NCBI RefSeq assembly: GCF_900167915.1
Contig: NZ_FUYM01000002.1
Location: 124,001-188,000 of the forward strand
DNA length: 64,000 bases
Source: Rhizorhabdus histidinilytica
GTDB taxonomy: Bacteria; Pseudomonadota; Alphaproteobacteria; Sphingomonadales; Sphingomonadaceae
Direction of reading: 5' to 3'
A program made the translations under genes and the position numbers. The notes under the pieces were generated by a model. It saw only the letters and a list, made by a program, of their open reading frames with translations, searched no databases and was not told the DNA's origin. Positions 1-8,676 of this stretch are shown here, piece after piece; position 1 is the first letter of the stretch, and every line of letters begins with the position of its first letter.

Positions 1-1
1 C

Positions 2-100
2 GCGACGATGCACAAGCTCGACGAGGCGGTGGCGATCCCCGACCTCCATGCCCTGGCCGACATCTACGAGGAAATCGTCCGCGTCGCACTGGCGCACTGA
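2..100 (+). CDS. C-terminal end of an unidentified protein (truncated by window start)
   Basis: An open frame enters from the left edge and stops with TGA at 98-100, giving 32 residues ending in DIYEEIVRVALAH. The frame has no start in the window. The segment looks helical and amphipathic, but it is too short to assign a family. It runs in the same direction as the methyltransferase gene 104 bases further on. Product unknown. Confidence 0.5.
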   Translation, partial: ATMHKLDEAVAIPDLHALADIYEEIVRVALAH

Positions 101-204
101 CGGCCGGCGGTGGGGTCCGTCCCACCCGGGCGGGTGGGACCGATTGTGGTTTATCCTGGCCGCATCCGGCCGCATCCCATCCGGAAACGGATGAGGATCA
201 GGCC

Positions 205-1401
205 ATGGCAGTTGCGGTCGTCAAGCAGGCCGGGGACGGGGAAGAGGTTCCGGCCGCGCAGAAATCCGAACAGGACTTCCGCTTCTACGACAATCGCCAG
301 AAATATCTGATGTTCGTGAACACCTGCTCGGAAAAATGGGTGGTCGCCGAACGGGTCGCGCGCGAGATCGGGAAGCTTCGGCCGGAGCCGCCGGCGGTGC
401 GCTTCTTCGACGCGGGCATGGGCGACGGCACGGTGCTCGCGCGGGTGATGCGGTCGATGCACGAAGCCTTCCCGCGTTTCCCCTTCTACGTCGCGGGCAA
501 GGAGATCAGCCTCGAGGATGTCCGCCTGACACTCGACAAGATGCCCGACCGCTTCTTCGAGCATCCCGAGACGGTGCTGGCCGTCACCAACATCTCCTAT
601 GCCGAGGCGCCCTGGCTGATGCCGGGCAGGCCCGAGGCGCGCGAACGCATGGTGTGGAAGGCCGTCGCGCTGAAGGGCGACACCACGGCGGAGTTCGAGC
701 GCCAGATCCTCGCGCTCCAGCCCTTCCTCGCCCGGAACTGGCGCACCCGGGTGTCGGAGAAGACCGGCAGCCTGGTTCCCGAGACGCCGACCACGCTGAT
801 CCTCTATCGCGAGGATTGCGGCTTCCTGCTCGACGGCATCGTCCCGCAGCGTGATCGTCCGCGCGCCGATTTCGACCTGGTCATCGCCAGCCAGCCCTTT
901 CGTCTGAGCGCCCCGACCGCGTTCAAGGCGCAGCGCGTGCTCGCCCCGCTGGCCCGCGCGCTGCGCGCCAATGGCCGGCTGCTCGGCATCCATTCGGCGG
1001 GCAATGATCCGGGGCTGGAGATCATCCAGCACGTCTGGCCGTCGGAGGACCCGTTCACCACCTCACGCTACGCGCTGCTCGATGCGACGCGAAAGGCGCT
1101 GGGCGAGGAGGCGGAGCGGTTCCGCTTCGATCCGCTCACCAGTTCGGAGGCGCTGTTCCGCTACGAGATGCACACGCTGCCCGACGAGATCGACAGCGAG
1201 ACCGCCTCGATCGGTACCTCGACCCTGCTCGCCGCGTGGAATGCCGCGACCTATGTGGCGCAGATCGACGACGAGCGGCTCGCGCGGGCGATGAGCGGAC
1301 CCGCCTATCTCGATGCGACGCGCAAGGTGCTGCGCAAGAATGGCGAGTTGTGGTTCAACGACGAGAGCTATGTGATCGTCCGCAAGCCCGATGCGCATTG
1401 A
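205..1401 (+). CDS. Class I SAM-dependent methyltransferase-like protein
   Basis: A 398-residue protein. The SAM-binding motif I of a Rossmann-fold methyltransferase is visible as FFDAGMGDGT (about residues 68-77), followed by a second strand ending in the acidic KEIS, and a later D-x-V-I-A-S strand with a conserved loop. The protein is colinear with the C-terminal part of the HTH-fused protein at 14635-16005. Shared blocks include FRFYDNRQKYLMFVNT near the N terminus and AAWNAATYVAQI near the C terminus. This copy lacks the HTH domain. The stop lies 6 bases before the MTHFR-like gene, so the two are probably co-transcribed and linked in one-carbon metabolism. The substrate is unknown, and the methyl acceptor could be a small molecule or a protein. 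Confidence 0.75.
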   Translation: MAVAVVKQAGDGEEVPAAQKSEQDFRFYDNRQKYLMFVNTCSEKWVVAERVAREIGKLRPEPPAVRFFDAGMGDGTVLARVMRSMHEAFPRFPFYVAGKEISLEDVRLTLDKMPDRFFEHPETVLAVTNISYAEAPWLMPGRPEARERMVWKAVALKGDTTAEFERQILALQPFLARNWRTRVSEKTGSLVPETPTTLILYREDCGFLLDGIVPQRDRPRADFDLVIASQPFRLSAPTAFKAQRVLAPLARALRANGRLLGIHSAGNDPGLEIIQHVWPSEDPFTTSRYALLDATRKALGEEAERFRFDPLTSSEALFRYEMHTLPDEIDSETASIGTSTLLAAWNAATYVAQIDDERLARAMSGPAYLDATRKVLRKNGELWFNDESYVIVRKPDAH

Positions 1402-1407
1402 GCGGCC

Positions 1408-2337
1408 ATGACGCGCGGTTTTCCGATGGCGACGACGATGCGTGACGAGGCCTGGCCGGTCCGAGAGCGGATCGTAGCCTTCGCCCGCGACGCTTCCTTC
1501 GAGCTGTCGCCGCGCGACGGGGCGGCACTTGCGGCGGCGGCGTCGCTCGCGCCGGGCAGTCGGGTATCGATCACCTGGCTGCCGCGCGACGCCGACGACG
1601 ATCGCGTCGCCGCCGCCCGCGCCCTGCACGATCGCGGACTGGTGCCCGTGCCGCATATCGCCGCCCGGATGATCGAGGACGAAGCGCATCTCGCCGGGCT
1701 GATCGGGCGGTTGTGCGGTGAAGCGGGCGTGTCGCAGCTGTTGGTGATCGGCGGCGACGCGAAGCAGCCGCGCGGGCCGTTCGCGGCGAGCACCGACCTG
1801 CTCTCCAGTCCCGCCCTGGCACATCCGATGGTGCGGCGGATCGCGGTAGGCGGCTATCCCGAGGGGCATCCATGGGCCGGGGAGGCGCTGCTCGACGCCA
1901 AGATCGCGGCGATCGGCGCGCTTGGTGTCACTGCGGAGGTCATCACCCAGCTCTGCTTCGATTCCGGTCCGATCCTGGCCTGGGCGCGGGTCTTCCGCGC
2001 CCGGCACCCGGAGGTGCCGGTGCGGCTCGGCATCGCCGGGCCGGCCAGCATCCGCACATTGCTGCGCTATGCGCGGATCTGCGGGGTGGGAAACTCGGCC
2101 AAGGCGCTCGTCGCGCGGGGGGCCTCGATCGCACGGCTGCTGGCGGAGGCGGCGCCCGATCCGCTGCTGCGCGATCTCGCGGAGACTCCGGACATCGACG
2201 CGCTGGCGCCGGTCGGGGTCCACCTTTTTCCCTTTGGCGGCTTCGAACGGACCGCGCGCTGGATCGGTGCGGTCGCGGAGGGACATTTCCGTTTTCGCGG
2301 ATCGGACTCGGGTTTCCAGGTCGACCCTGCGGGGTGA
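1408..2337 (+). CDS. Methylenetetrahydrofolate reductase (MTHFR) family protein
   Basis: 309 residues, the usual length for bacterial MetF-type TIM barrels. It keeps the FEL-S-PR segment that corresponds to the catalytic Glu region, a PHIAARM segment, the flavin-contact GGD (LVIGGD), GYPEGHP and ITQLCFD, the equivalent of ITQFFFD in MetF. Family members interconvert 5,10-methylene- and 5-methyl-tetrahydrofolate with FAD. The sequence is divergent from housekeeping MetF, and the gene follows a methyltransferase gene by 6 bases. A catabolic role, clearing or supplying methyl-THF for a demethylation step, is therefore plausible (inference). ATG at 1426 is an alternative start. It ends 6 bases from the convergent dehydrogenase gene. 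Confidence 0.8.
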   Translation: MTRGFPMATTMRDEAWPVRERIVAFARDASFELSPRDGAALAAAASLAPGSRVSITWLPRDADDDRVAAARALHDRGLVPVPHIAARMIEDEAHLAGLIGRLCGEAGVSQLLVIGGDAKQPRGPFAASTDLLSSPALAHPMVRRIAVGGYPEGHPWAGEALLDAKIAAIGALGVTAEVITQLCFDSGPILAWARVFRARHPEVPVRLGIAGPASIRTLLRYARICGVGNSAKALVARGASIARLLAEAAPDPLLRDLAETPDIDALAPVGVHLFPFGGFERTARWIGAVAEGHFRFRGSDSGFQVDPAG

Positions 2338-2343
2338 GCCGTT

Positions 2344-4443
2344 CTACTGGTTGGCGACGATGGCGTCCCAGTCCTGATTGGCGCGACGGATCAGCCAGGC
2401 ATGGATCGCCTTGGCGTCGTCCGGGCTGATGATGTCGGCGAAGCTGACCATGCCTTTCTCGCGCCGCTTGCCGCCGATCACGATGTCCATGAACTCGTCA
2501 TGGGTGGCGGGCGACATCAGGCGCAGGTCCTTCACCCCGCCGCGCGCCTGCTCGCCATGGCAGGTCGCGCAATTGTCGGCATAGAGCTTCTCGCCACGCG
2601 CGATGGTCGCGGCGTCGGCCTTGCTGTCGGCGGGGCGGACCAGGCGGGCTCCCTCGTCGGCGAGCGGCGGCAGTTTCGCCGTGCCGCCCAGCCGAAAGAC
2701 CAGCAGGCGCGGCGCCGAGAGCGGGAAGCCGAGCGACTTGGCCGTGGTCGAATGGGCGAGGCCGCCGCCCCAGCCGGCGTTGACCGCGACATATTGGACG
2801 CCGTCGACCATATAGCTGATCGGCGCCGCGATCGGCACTTGCTGGACCGGCGTTTCCCACAGCCTGTCGCCGGTGTCGGCGCGATAGGCGGCGAAGGTGC
2901 CGTTGACCGTCCCCTGAAAGACGAGATTGCCCGCCGTCGCGAGCAGCCCGCCGCTGCCGCGCTGCGGATAGGGGATGCGCCAGCGCTCCTTCTGCGCCAC
3001 CGGGTCCCAGGCGGTCAGCCAGGTCTTGTTGTGCTGGGCGGCATATTCGGCGGCGGCCTTGCGGGTCAGCTCATAGCCGGTCGTAGACAAGGCGAGCTGG
3101 CTCATGTTCCCCGGCGTCTGTTTGAAGTCGGGATTGACCGAATAGGCCATGTACATCTCGGTCACCGGAAAATAGGCGAGGCCGGTCTTCGGGCTGTAGG
3201 CCATCGGGTTCCAGTTGTGCCCGCCGCCCGCCCCCGGGGTCAGCAGCACCGGCACCTCGCCATAGCGCGCCTCGGGATTGACGTTGGGCCGGCCGGTTTT
3301 CGGGTCGATGCCGTTGGCCCAGTTCATCGCGACATATGGCTCGGCCGAGATCAGCTCGCCGGTCGCCCGGTCGAGCACGTAGAAGAAGCCGTTCTTGGGC
3401 GCCTGCATGAGCACCTGGCGGATCCGGCCGCCGATCTTCAGGTCGGCCAGGATCATCGACTGGGTGGCGGTGAAGTCCCATTCGTCGCCGGGTGTCGTCT
3501 GGTAGTGCCAGACATAGTCGCCGGTCTTCGCCTTCAGCGCGACGATAGACGACAGGAACAGATTGTCGCCGCCGCCGGGGCTGCGATAGCGCTGTGCCCA
3601 GGGTCCGCCGTTGCCCACGCCGATATAGACGAGGTCGAGCTTGGGATCATAGACGATCGAGTCCCACACCGTGCCGCCGCCGCCGCGCTTCCACCATTCG
3701 CCCTTCCAGGTCTTGGCGGCCATCTCCAGCGCCTTGTTCTCCAGGCCCTTCGCCGGATCGCCGGGCACCGTGTGGAAGCGCCAGAGCTGCCTGCCGGTCT
3801 CCGCGTCGTAGGCGGTGACATAGCCGCGCGCCGCGCCTTCGGCGCCGGCATTGCCGATCAGCACCTTGCCGTCGAACACGCGCGGCGCGCCGGTGATCGT
3901 GTAGGGCCAGACGGGTTCGAGCGTGTTCACGCTCCACACCGGCCTGCCGGTCCTCGCATCGATGGCGATCAGACGGCCGTCGAGCGTGGCGATCAGTATC
4001 TTGCCCTTCCAGGCGGCCAGCCCGCGGCTGACGATGTCGCAGCAGGCGAGCCGCCCCTTGTCGCGATCGACCTTGGGATCGAAGCGCCACAATTCCCTGC
4101 CGGTCCTCGCGTCATAGGCGACGGTGACGTTCCACGGCTCGATATTGTAAAGCACGCCGTCGATCACGATCGGCGACGCCTCGACCCCACGATCGACGGG
4201 CAGGTCCGCATACCAGGCGAGGCCGAGGCGCGCGACATTGGCGGCGTCGATCTGGTCGAGCGGGCTGTAGCGCTGCTCGTCATAGGTGCGGCCAGGCCCC
4301 ATCCACTCGCCGGGTGACCGGTCGGCGGCGATCATCCGAGCCTGGTCGACCCTCGCGGGCGAAAGCGGCGCGGTCGCGGCGACGCACGCTGCGGCGACCA
4401 GCATGCCGCCCGCCAACAGGGTCTTCCTCACGCGCGTCGTCAT
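2344..4443 (-). CDS. PQQ-dependent quinohaemoprotein alcohol dehydrogenase (type II)
   Basis: 699 residues. An N-terminal signal peptide (basic start, then LLAGGMLVAAACVAA) indicates periplasmic export. An eight-bladed PQQ propeller domain follows, with the adjacent-cysteine pair (RLACCDIV) typical of the disulfide ring over PQQ. The catalytic Asp lies in GDEWDFTATQ. The residue two positions on is Thr, not Asp, which argues for a calcium rather than a lanthanide enzyme. A C-terminal cytochrome c domain has CATCHG at about residue 625. The enzyme should oxidise an alcohol or aldehyde and pass electrons to a cytochrome chain. Its start overlaps the LuxR stop (ATGA), so it is the last gene of a four-gene operon. 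The open frame extends upstream to 4938, but that part lies inside the LuxR gene and is not coding. Confidence 0.92.
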   Translation of the reverse strand: MTTRVRKTLLAGGMLVAAACVAATAPLSPARVDQARMIAADRSPGEWMGPGRTYDEQRYSPLDQIDAANVARLGLAWYADLPVDRGVEASPIVIDGVLYNIEPWNVTVAYDARTGRELWRFDPKVDRDKGRLACCDIVSRGLAAWKGKILIATLDGRLIAIDARTGRPVWSVNTLEPVWPYTITGAPRVFDGKVLIGNAGAEGAARGYVTAYDAETGRQLWRFHTVPGDPAKGLENKALEMAAKTWKGEWWKRGGGGTVWDSIVYDPKLDLVYIGVGNGGPWAQRYRSPGGGDNLFLSSIVALKAKTGDYVWHYQTTPGDEWDFTATQSMILADLKIGGRIRQVLMQAPKNGFFYVLDRATGELISAEPYVAMNWANGIDPKTGRPNVNPEARYGEVPVLLTPGAGGGHNWNPMAYSPKTGLAYFPVTEMYMAYSVNPDFKQTPGNMSQLALSTTGYELTRKAAAEYAAQHNKTWLTAWDPVAQKERWRIPYPQRGSGGLLATAGNLVFQGTVNGTFAAYRADTGDRLWETPVQQVPIAAPISYMVDGVQYVAVNAGWGGGLAHSTTAKSLGFPLSAPRLLVFRLGGTAKLPPLADEGARLVRPADSKADAATIARGEKLYADNCATCHGEQARGGVKDLRLMSPATHDEFMDIVIGGKRREKGMVSFADIISPDDAKAIHAWLIRRANQDWDAIVANQ

Positions 4444-5267
4444 CCTCGATCCTCTCCCCTCGGCGCGTTCGCCGGCTCCGTCGCGCCCGGCGGCAGGCCC
4501 GCCATCAGGCGGCGATGCAGCCGCAGCAGCGCGCGCCGGTTGTCGATACCCAGCTTGCCATAGGCCCGCCGGCGATAGGTGACGACGCTGCCGTGCGAAA
4601 GCTGCTTGCGGCTGGCGATCTCCTCCTGGGTCTCGCCCAGCATCATCGCCGCCGAAATCTCCGCTTCCCGATTGCTCAGCCCGCATTGCAGCGCGAGCAG
4701 CGACTGCGCGAGCCCGGCCTCGTCCAGCATCGGGCCGCCCGCGGCGCTGGCGTGGGCATGGCGCTCGACCGCGGCCATCAGCAGCCCCGAATGCGTTTCG
4801 ATCCGTTCGAGATCGACCGCCGAGAAGCCCCCGGCGCCGCCCAGCCGATAGCCGTTGGCGACGAAGGCGGGATGGCCCGCGCGGACGATCGAGACCCGTT
4901 CGGCGACGCCGCCACGCTCGTAGCAGGCGGCGCGCCATGCGGGGTCGGCGATCTCGGCGGCCGAGGTGCGGACCACCACCGGGGCGTTGCCGGCGGAACG
5001 GGTAAGCGCCGCGATCCGCCGATCGGATTTCCAGAAGGTGCGGATATAGTCGAGCGAGGCACGCATCGGGAAACCGGCATTGATCGGATGCCGTCCCTCG
5101 GCCAGCAGCAGCCGCAAGGGCTGGCGCCGGCTGCGGACGAACACCGAGCAGAGGTCGACGTCTGCCAGCACGTTCAGCGCGTCGAGCAGGCGTGCGGCGA
5201 AACCGTCGGTGCCGATCGCGCCGACCAGATCGGCCAGGGCCCGCATGATCGTCCGGTCGGTCGCCAT
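4440..5267 (-). CDS. LuxR-family transcriptional regulator
   Basis: 275 residues. The last 65 or so residues form a LuxR/FixJ HTH: LSNREAEISAAMMLGETQEE, then a recognition helix in HGSVVTYRRRAYGKLGI. The N-terminal part is an unassigned GAF/PAS-like sensory region. No acylhomoserine-lactone-binding motif was recognised. The gene sits between the alpha/beta hydrolase and the PQQ dehydrogenase genes and overlaps the latter by 4 bases, so it is made with the enzymes it probably controls. A ligand from the same pathway is a reasonable guess. Confidence 0.87.
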   Translation of the reverse strand: MATDRTIMRALADLVGAIGTDGFAARLLDALNVLADVDLCSVFVRSRRQPLRLLLAEGRHPINAGFPMRASLDYIRTFWKSDRRIAALTRSAGNAPVVVRTSAAEIADPAWRAACYERGGVAERVSIVRAGHPAFVANGYRLGGAGGFSAVDLERIETHSGLLMAAVERHAHASAAGGPMLDEAGLAQSLLALQCGLSNREAEISAAMMLGETQEEIASRKQLSHGSVVTYRRRAYGKLGIDNRRALLRLHRRLMAGLPPGATEPANAPRGEDRG

Positions 5268-5279
5268 GTCACGTCACGG

Positions 5280-6470
5280 TCATGCTTCGAGCAGCCCTTT
5301 GCGGCGACTCCAGTCGATCACCGTATCGATGCAACGGGCGAGCAGCTCGGGCTGGCCGAGATAATAATGGGTCGCACCCTTCAGGCTGACATATTCCTTG
5401 TCGGGGGTCGCCAGCGCGTCGCGGATCGCCGGATTGTGGGTCGACGGTACCGCCTCGTCGGCGGTGTTCTCGATCTGCAGCACGGGCGTCCGACGCACCT
5501 TGGCGGCATTCATCGGCCCCTTGGCGTTCGACAGGTCGTAGCTCCACTGGCTCAGCCAGGAGCGCAGGGTGGTATAGCGTGCCAGCCCGACCGGGCCGAC
5601 GTTCACCGCGCGCGGATCGCCCATATAGGTCCAGCCCGGCCGCCGGTCCGACGGGTCGATCGCCGGGTCCAGCCAGCGCACGTCGCACATTGTGCGGTGG
5701 ACGACGAAGGCGCGTTCCTGCTCGGGGGAGTCGATCGCCCGAAGGCGCTCGAGCGTCTCCTGCACCCAGGCGGTGATCCGCCGGTTACGCGCCACCTGCG
5801 CTGCGCGGAATCGGGCGACGAAGGCGGCGTCATAAGGCGGCTGGTGCGGGCAGTCGGGCGCATAGATGTCGAGCTCGGGATCGCGCCGGTCGGGATCCAG
5901 CTCGTCGATCACCGAGGGGTCGAGCCATTCGGTCATCGTCTCGGCACGCGACAGGTGCGCGGCGATGAAGATCACCCCGTCGGCCGGCCGCAGCCCGGCG
6001 GCGGTCAGGTCGACCGGGTCGCCGGCCGGTGTGTGGGTGATGTCGGGGTTCTCGGCCTGCGCCTGGTAGAAGAGCGACAGCGATCCGCCGCCCGACCAGC
6101 CGACCAGGATCACCTTCTCATAGCCGAGGTCGTCGCGTGCATGGGCTATCCACTTGCCCAGGTCGATCGCCACCTTCTCGAAGATCAGCGCGGTGTCGTT
6201 GCGCGGATAGCGGCTGGCGGCGCACAGCACGTCCAGCCCGGCGTCGGCCAGCGCCGTCGGCATCGGCAGCAGGTGCAGCACCGACGTCGGATGCATGAAG
6301 ACGTAGACGGTGCGCGCGGTCGACGCCGGATCGCGTAGCAACTGTCCTTCGAGGTTCACATGACCCGAATTGCCGGCGAAGCCATAGGTCTCGTTGAAGC
6401 GGGGATTGTCCGCGAACGACACGATCAGCGGGGTGCGGGTCCAGTTTGTCCTGGTGCGGCCGTCGGCCAT
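5280..6470 (-). CDS. Alpha/beta-hydrolase fold protein
   Basis: 396 residues from the ATG at 6470, which is preceded by GGAGGC. The nucleophile elbow is VGWSGGG (GxSxG), a candidate acid is in NTADEAVP and the catalytic His is in KGATHYYLG near the C terminus. A long insertion between strand 6 and the acid probably forms a lid. No signal peptide, so cytoplasmic. It lies between the FAD hydroxylase (14 bases upstream) and the LuxR gene, so it probably hydrolyses an ester, lactone or ring-cleavage product of the same pathway. The substrate is unknown. A longer reading to 6548 would overlap the monooxygenase gene and lacks a better start. Confidence 0.82.
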   Translation of the reverse strand: MADGRTRTNWTRTPLIVSFADNPRFNETYGFAGNSGHVNLEGQLLRDPASTARTVYVFMHPTSVLHLLPMPTALADAGLDVLCAASRYPRNDTALIFEKVAIDLGKWIAHARDDLGYEKVILVGWSGGGSLSLFYQAQAENPDITHTPAGDPVDLTAAGLRPADGVIFIAAHLSRAETMTEWLDPSVIDELDPDRRDPELDIYAPDCPHQPPYDAAFVARFRAAQVARNRRITAWVQETLERLRAIDSPEQERAFVVHRTMCDVRWLDPAIDPSDRRPGWTYMGDPRAVNVGPVGLARYTTLRSWLSQWSYDLSNAKGPMNAAKVRRTPVLQIENTADEAVPSTHNPAIRDALATPDKEYVSLKGATHYYLGQPELLARCIDTVIDWSRRKGLLEA

Positions 6471-6484
6471 GGTCTGCCTCCGGA

Positions 6485-7702
6485 TCAGGCCGCGGCGACC
6501 GCGCCGCCGTCGAGCGGCACGCTGGTCGCGTCGTAGCGGAACAGCCATTCATAGCGTTCCACCACCTTGTCGGCCGCCCATTGCGTGTCGACATAGATCT
6601 GCGCGCTCCCGGGGTCGGCCAGCGCCGGATTGTGGAACCGCTCGGTATTGGCATAGGCGCCGTTGACCGCACGGGTGGTGCGCGGGATGCGCATCCGCTG
6701 ATAGCGGTCGAGCGCTTTTTCGACCGTGTCGAATTCCTCGAAGGCGCGCCCCAGGATGCAGGCGTCCTCCAGCGCCATCACCGCGCCCTGCGCCAGGAAG
6801 GGCAGCGAGGGATGGCAGGCGTCACCGAGCAGCGCGATGCGGCCGACAACCCAGTTCTGCATCGGCGGCCGCGCGATCAGCGCCCATTTGAACGGCTGCG
6901 GGATCGCCTCGATATAGGCGTGCACATCCGGGTGCCAGCCGGGGTAGTCGGCATGATATTCGGCGTTGCTGCCCGGCGTCGACCAGGACTCGACGGTCCA
7001 GTCCTGCCGTTCGATCACGCTGGTGAAGTTCATCAGCTCGCCGCGGCGGATCGGATAGTGGATCACATGGCCCCCCGGCCCGACCCAGTTGACGCCGACC
7101 GGCTTGACCAGCTCGGGCGGCAGCAGCTCCATCGGGATGACGCCGCGCCAGGCGACGATGCCGGTGAACTGCACCGGTCCCGATCCGAACAGCAGCTCGC
7201 GCATCCGCGAATGGACGCCGTCGGCGCCGATCACCACGTCGAAGCTGGCCGGGGCCTTGTCCGCGAAGGCGATCGTCACCCGGCTGTCGTTGCGCTCGAC
7301 GGCGACGAAGCGGTGGTCGAGATGGACCGCATCGGGCTTGATCCGCTGCACCGCCTTCACGAGCAGCTGGTGCAGGTCGTTGCGGTGGACGGTGATATAG
7401 GGGAAGCCGTAGCGCTCGACGGATTCGACACCCAGGTCGAACAGCTTCCAGGTGTCGCCGGTGTTCCACAGGCGGATGTCCTTGCCCTGCGGCTCGAAGC
7501 TGATCGCCATCAGCTCCTTTTCGAGTCCCAGCGACGCCAGCACCCGCACGCCGTTGGGGCTGATCTGTAGTCCGGCCCCCACTTCCTGCAGCTCGGGAGC
7601 CTGTTCGTAGACGGAAACGTCGAACCCCCGGCGCAGCAGCGCCAGGGCGGCGGTCATCCCTCCGATCCCGCCGCCGACGATCCCGATCCCCAGATTTTTC
7701 AT
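6485..7702 (-). CDS. FAD-dependent aromatic hydroxylase (salicylate/nicotinate hydroxylase type)
   Basis: 405 residues. The N-terminal dinucleotide-binding motif is GIVGGGIGGMTAA, the DG motif is IGADGVHSRMR and the C-terminal FAD ribityl motif is GDACHPSLP. This is the class A flavoprotein monooxygenase layout, in which NAD(P)H and O2 hydroxylate an activated aromatic ring. It is the first gene of the minus-strand operon that includes the hydrolase, LuxR regulator and PQQ dehydrogenase. ATG 7702 is preferred, with GGAAGGG about 12 bases upstream. A GTG at 7714 would place the ribosome site directly against the start. The promoter and the palindromic operator lie at 7732-7761. Confidence 0.9.
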   Translation of the reverse strand: MKNLGIGIVGGGIGGMTAALALLRRGFDVSVYEQAPELQEVGAGLQISPNGVRVLASLGLEKELMAISFEPQGKDIRLWNTGDTWKLFDLGVESVERYGFPYITVHRNDLHQLLVKAVQRIKPDAVHLDHRFVAVERNDSRVTIAFADKAPASFDVVIGADGVHSRMRELLFGSGPVQFTGIVAWRGVIPMELLPPELVKPVGVNWVGPGGHVIHYPIRRGELMNFTSVIERQDWTVESWSTPGSNAEYHADYPGWHPDVHAYIEAIPQPFKWALIARPPMQNWVVGRIALLGDACHPSLPFLAQGAVMALEDACILGRAFEEFDTVEKALDRYQRMRIPRTTRAVNGAYANTERFHNPALADPGSAQIYVDTQWAADKVVERYEWLFRYDATSVPLDGGAVAAA

Positions 7703-7731
7703 GAACGCGAGCACCCTTCCTATTTGTCTCG

Positions 7732-7761
7732 GCTATAATCATGACGAATGATGTTCGTCAA
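7732..7761. promoter_or_regulatory. Promoter of the FAD hydroxylase operon with overlapping palindromic operator
   Basis: On the minus strand TTGACG (7761-7756) and TATAGC (7737-7732), 18 bases apart, form a sigma-70-like promoter reading into the hydroxylase operon. A perfect 7-base inverted repeat, TGACGAA-TGATG-TTCGTCA (7742-7760), covers the -35 element. On the plus strand a TATAAT at 7734-7739 could serve the divergent IclR gene. IclR proteins typically bind such palindromes, so repression by the neighbouring IclR protein is the simplest reading. Confidence 0.6.
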
Positions 7762-7864
7762 TATCATACATCTTCAAACGTCCGGAGAGGCGGTGGGACG
7801 CGGTCCGGGGTGGACAGATGGCCGGGCCGGAGGCAGGAAGGCGTGGTAACGGCAGGTGGGGCAG

Positions 7865-8674
7865 ATGGTGCAGGCAGCGGCGGGCGAAACCGAGCAATCC
7901 CGGAGGCGCGTCCAGTCGATCGAAGTCGGCTTCCGCGTGCTACGCGTGCTCCGCATGGCCGAAGGGGCGCTGCCCCTGCGCGAGATTGCGAGCCGGGCCG
8001 GCATGCCGCCCAGCAAGGTGCATCTCTACCTGGTCAGCTTCGTGCGCGAGGCGATGGCCTATCAGGACCCGAAGACCGGCCATTACGGCCTCGGCAGTTT
8101 CGCGATCCAGCTGGGGTTGGCGGCGATTCGCCAGCTCGACGTGGTCGAGCTCGCCTCCGACGTGATCGCCGACCTGCGCGACCGGACCGATTGCGCGATC
8201 TACGTCTCGCTCTGGGGCGATCGCGGGCCGTGCATCGTCGCCAAGGCGGACGGATCGCTGCAGGGTGCTTTCTCAGTCCGGCTCGGCTATGTCCTGCCGC
8301 TCACGACGACGGCGACCGGCCTCGTCTTCCTCGCCCACCTGCCGCCGGCCGAGGTGGAGAAGGCGCTGGCGATGCAGGCCGCGCTCGAAGGCGGCAGCAA
8401 GCAGACCCGCAAGCTCGGCAAGGCCGAGCTCGCCGCCACCATCGCGCGGGTCCGGCAGGATGGCTTCGCGTCGACGGTGGGTATGCTGCACCGCAATTTC
8501 GCGGGCATCTCGGCGCCGATCTTCGACTATAGCCAGAGCATCGCGGCGACGATGACGCTCCTCGGGCCGGCCGAATATATGCGCGACGAGAAGCAGCAGG
8601 AGCTGCGCGCACAGCTGCTCGAGGCGGCCGAGGGGGTCTCGCTCCGCCTCGGCGCGCCGGGGGCGGCGGCCTAG
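7865..8674 (+). CDS. IclR-family transcriptional regulator (copy A)
   Basis: 269 residues from ATG 7865, preceded by AGGTGGGG. The N-terminal winged HTH is seen in LPLREIASRAGMPPSKVHLY and the C-terminal IclR effector domain (GAF-like) begins near residue 80. It is divergent from the FAD hydroxylase operon and shares the operator region with it. A close paralogue lies at 21629-22414; both begin with EQSRRRVQSIEVGF and keep long identical stretches. It probably responds to an aromatic or organic-acid intermediate, as is usual for this family. Confidence 0.9.
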   Translation: MVQAAAGETEQSRRRVQSIEVGFRVLRVLRMAEGALPLREIASRAGMPPSKVHLYLVSFVREAMAYQDPKTGHYGLGSFAIQLGLAAIRQLDVVELASDVIADLRDRTDCAIYVSLWGDRGPCIVAKADGSLQGAFSVRLGYVLPLTTTATGLVFLAHLPPAEVEKALAMQAALEGGSKQTRKLGKAELAATIARVRQDGFASTVGMLHRNFAGISAPIFDYSQSIAATMTLLGPAEYMRDEKQQELRAQLLEAAEGVSLRLGAPGAAA

Positions 8675-8676
8675 CT

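Noticed and set aside
1063-2286. Long open frame on the minus strand opposite the methyltransferase and MTHFR genes
   Set aside because: It is rich in Arg, Gly, Asp and His with no family motif and lies fully opposite two recognisable genes. This is a typical shadow frame of GC-rich DNA. The same applies to many long antisense frames, for example 35933-37726 and 43058-44992.
2344-4938. Extension of the PQQ dehydrogenase upstream of 4443
   Set aside because: The added 165 residues overlap the LuxR gene in another frame. The signal peptide begins at ATG 4443, which also forms the ATGA overlap.
5280-6548. Longer N terminus of the alpha/beta hydrolase
   Set aside because: It would overlap the FAD hydroxylase gene by about 60 bases and adds an Arg-rich segment. 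ATG 6470 has GGAGGC at the right distance.
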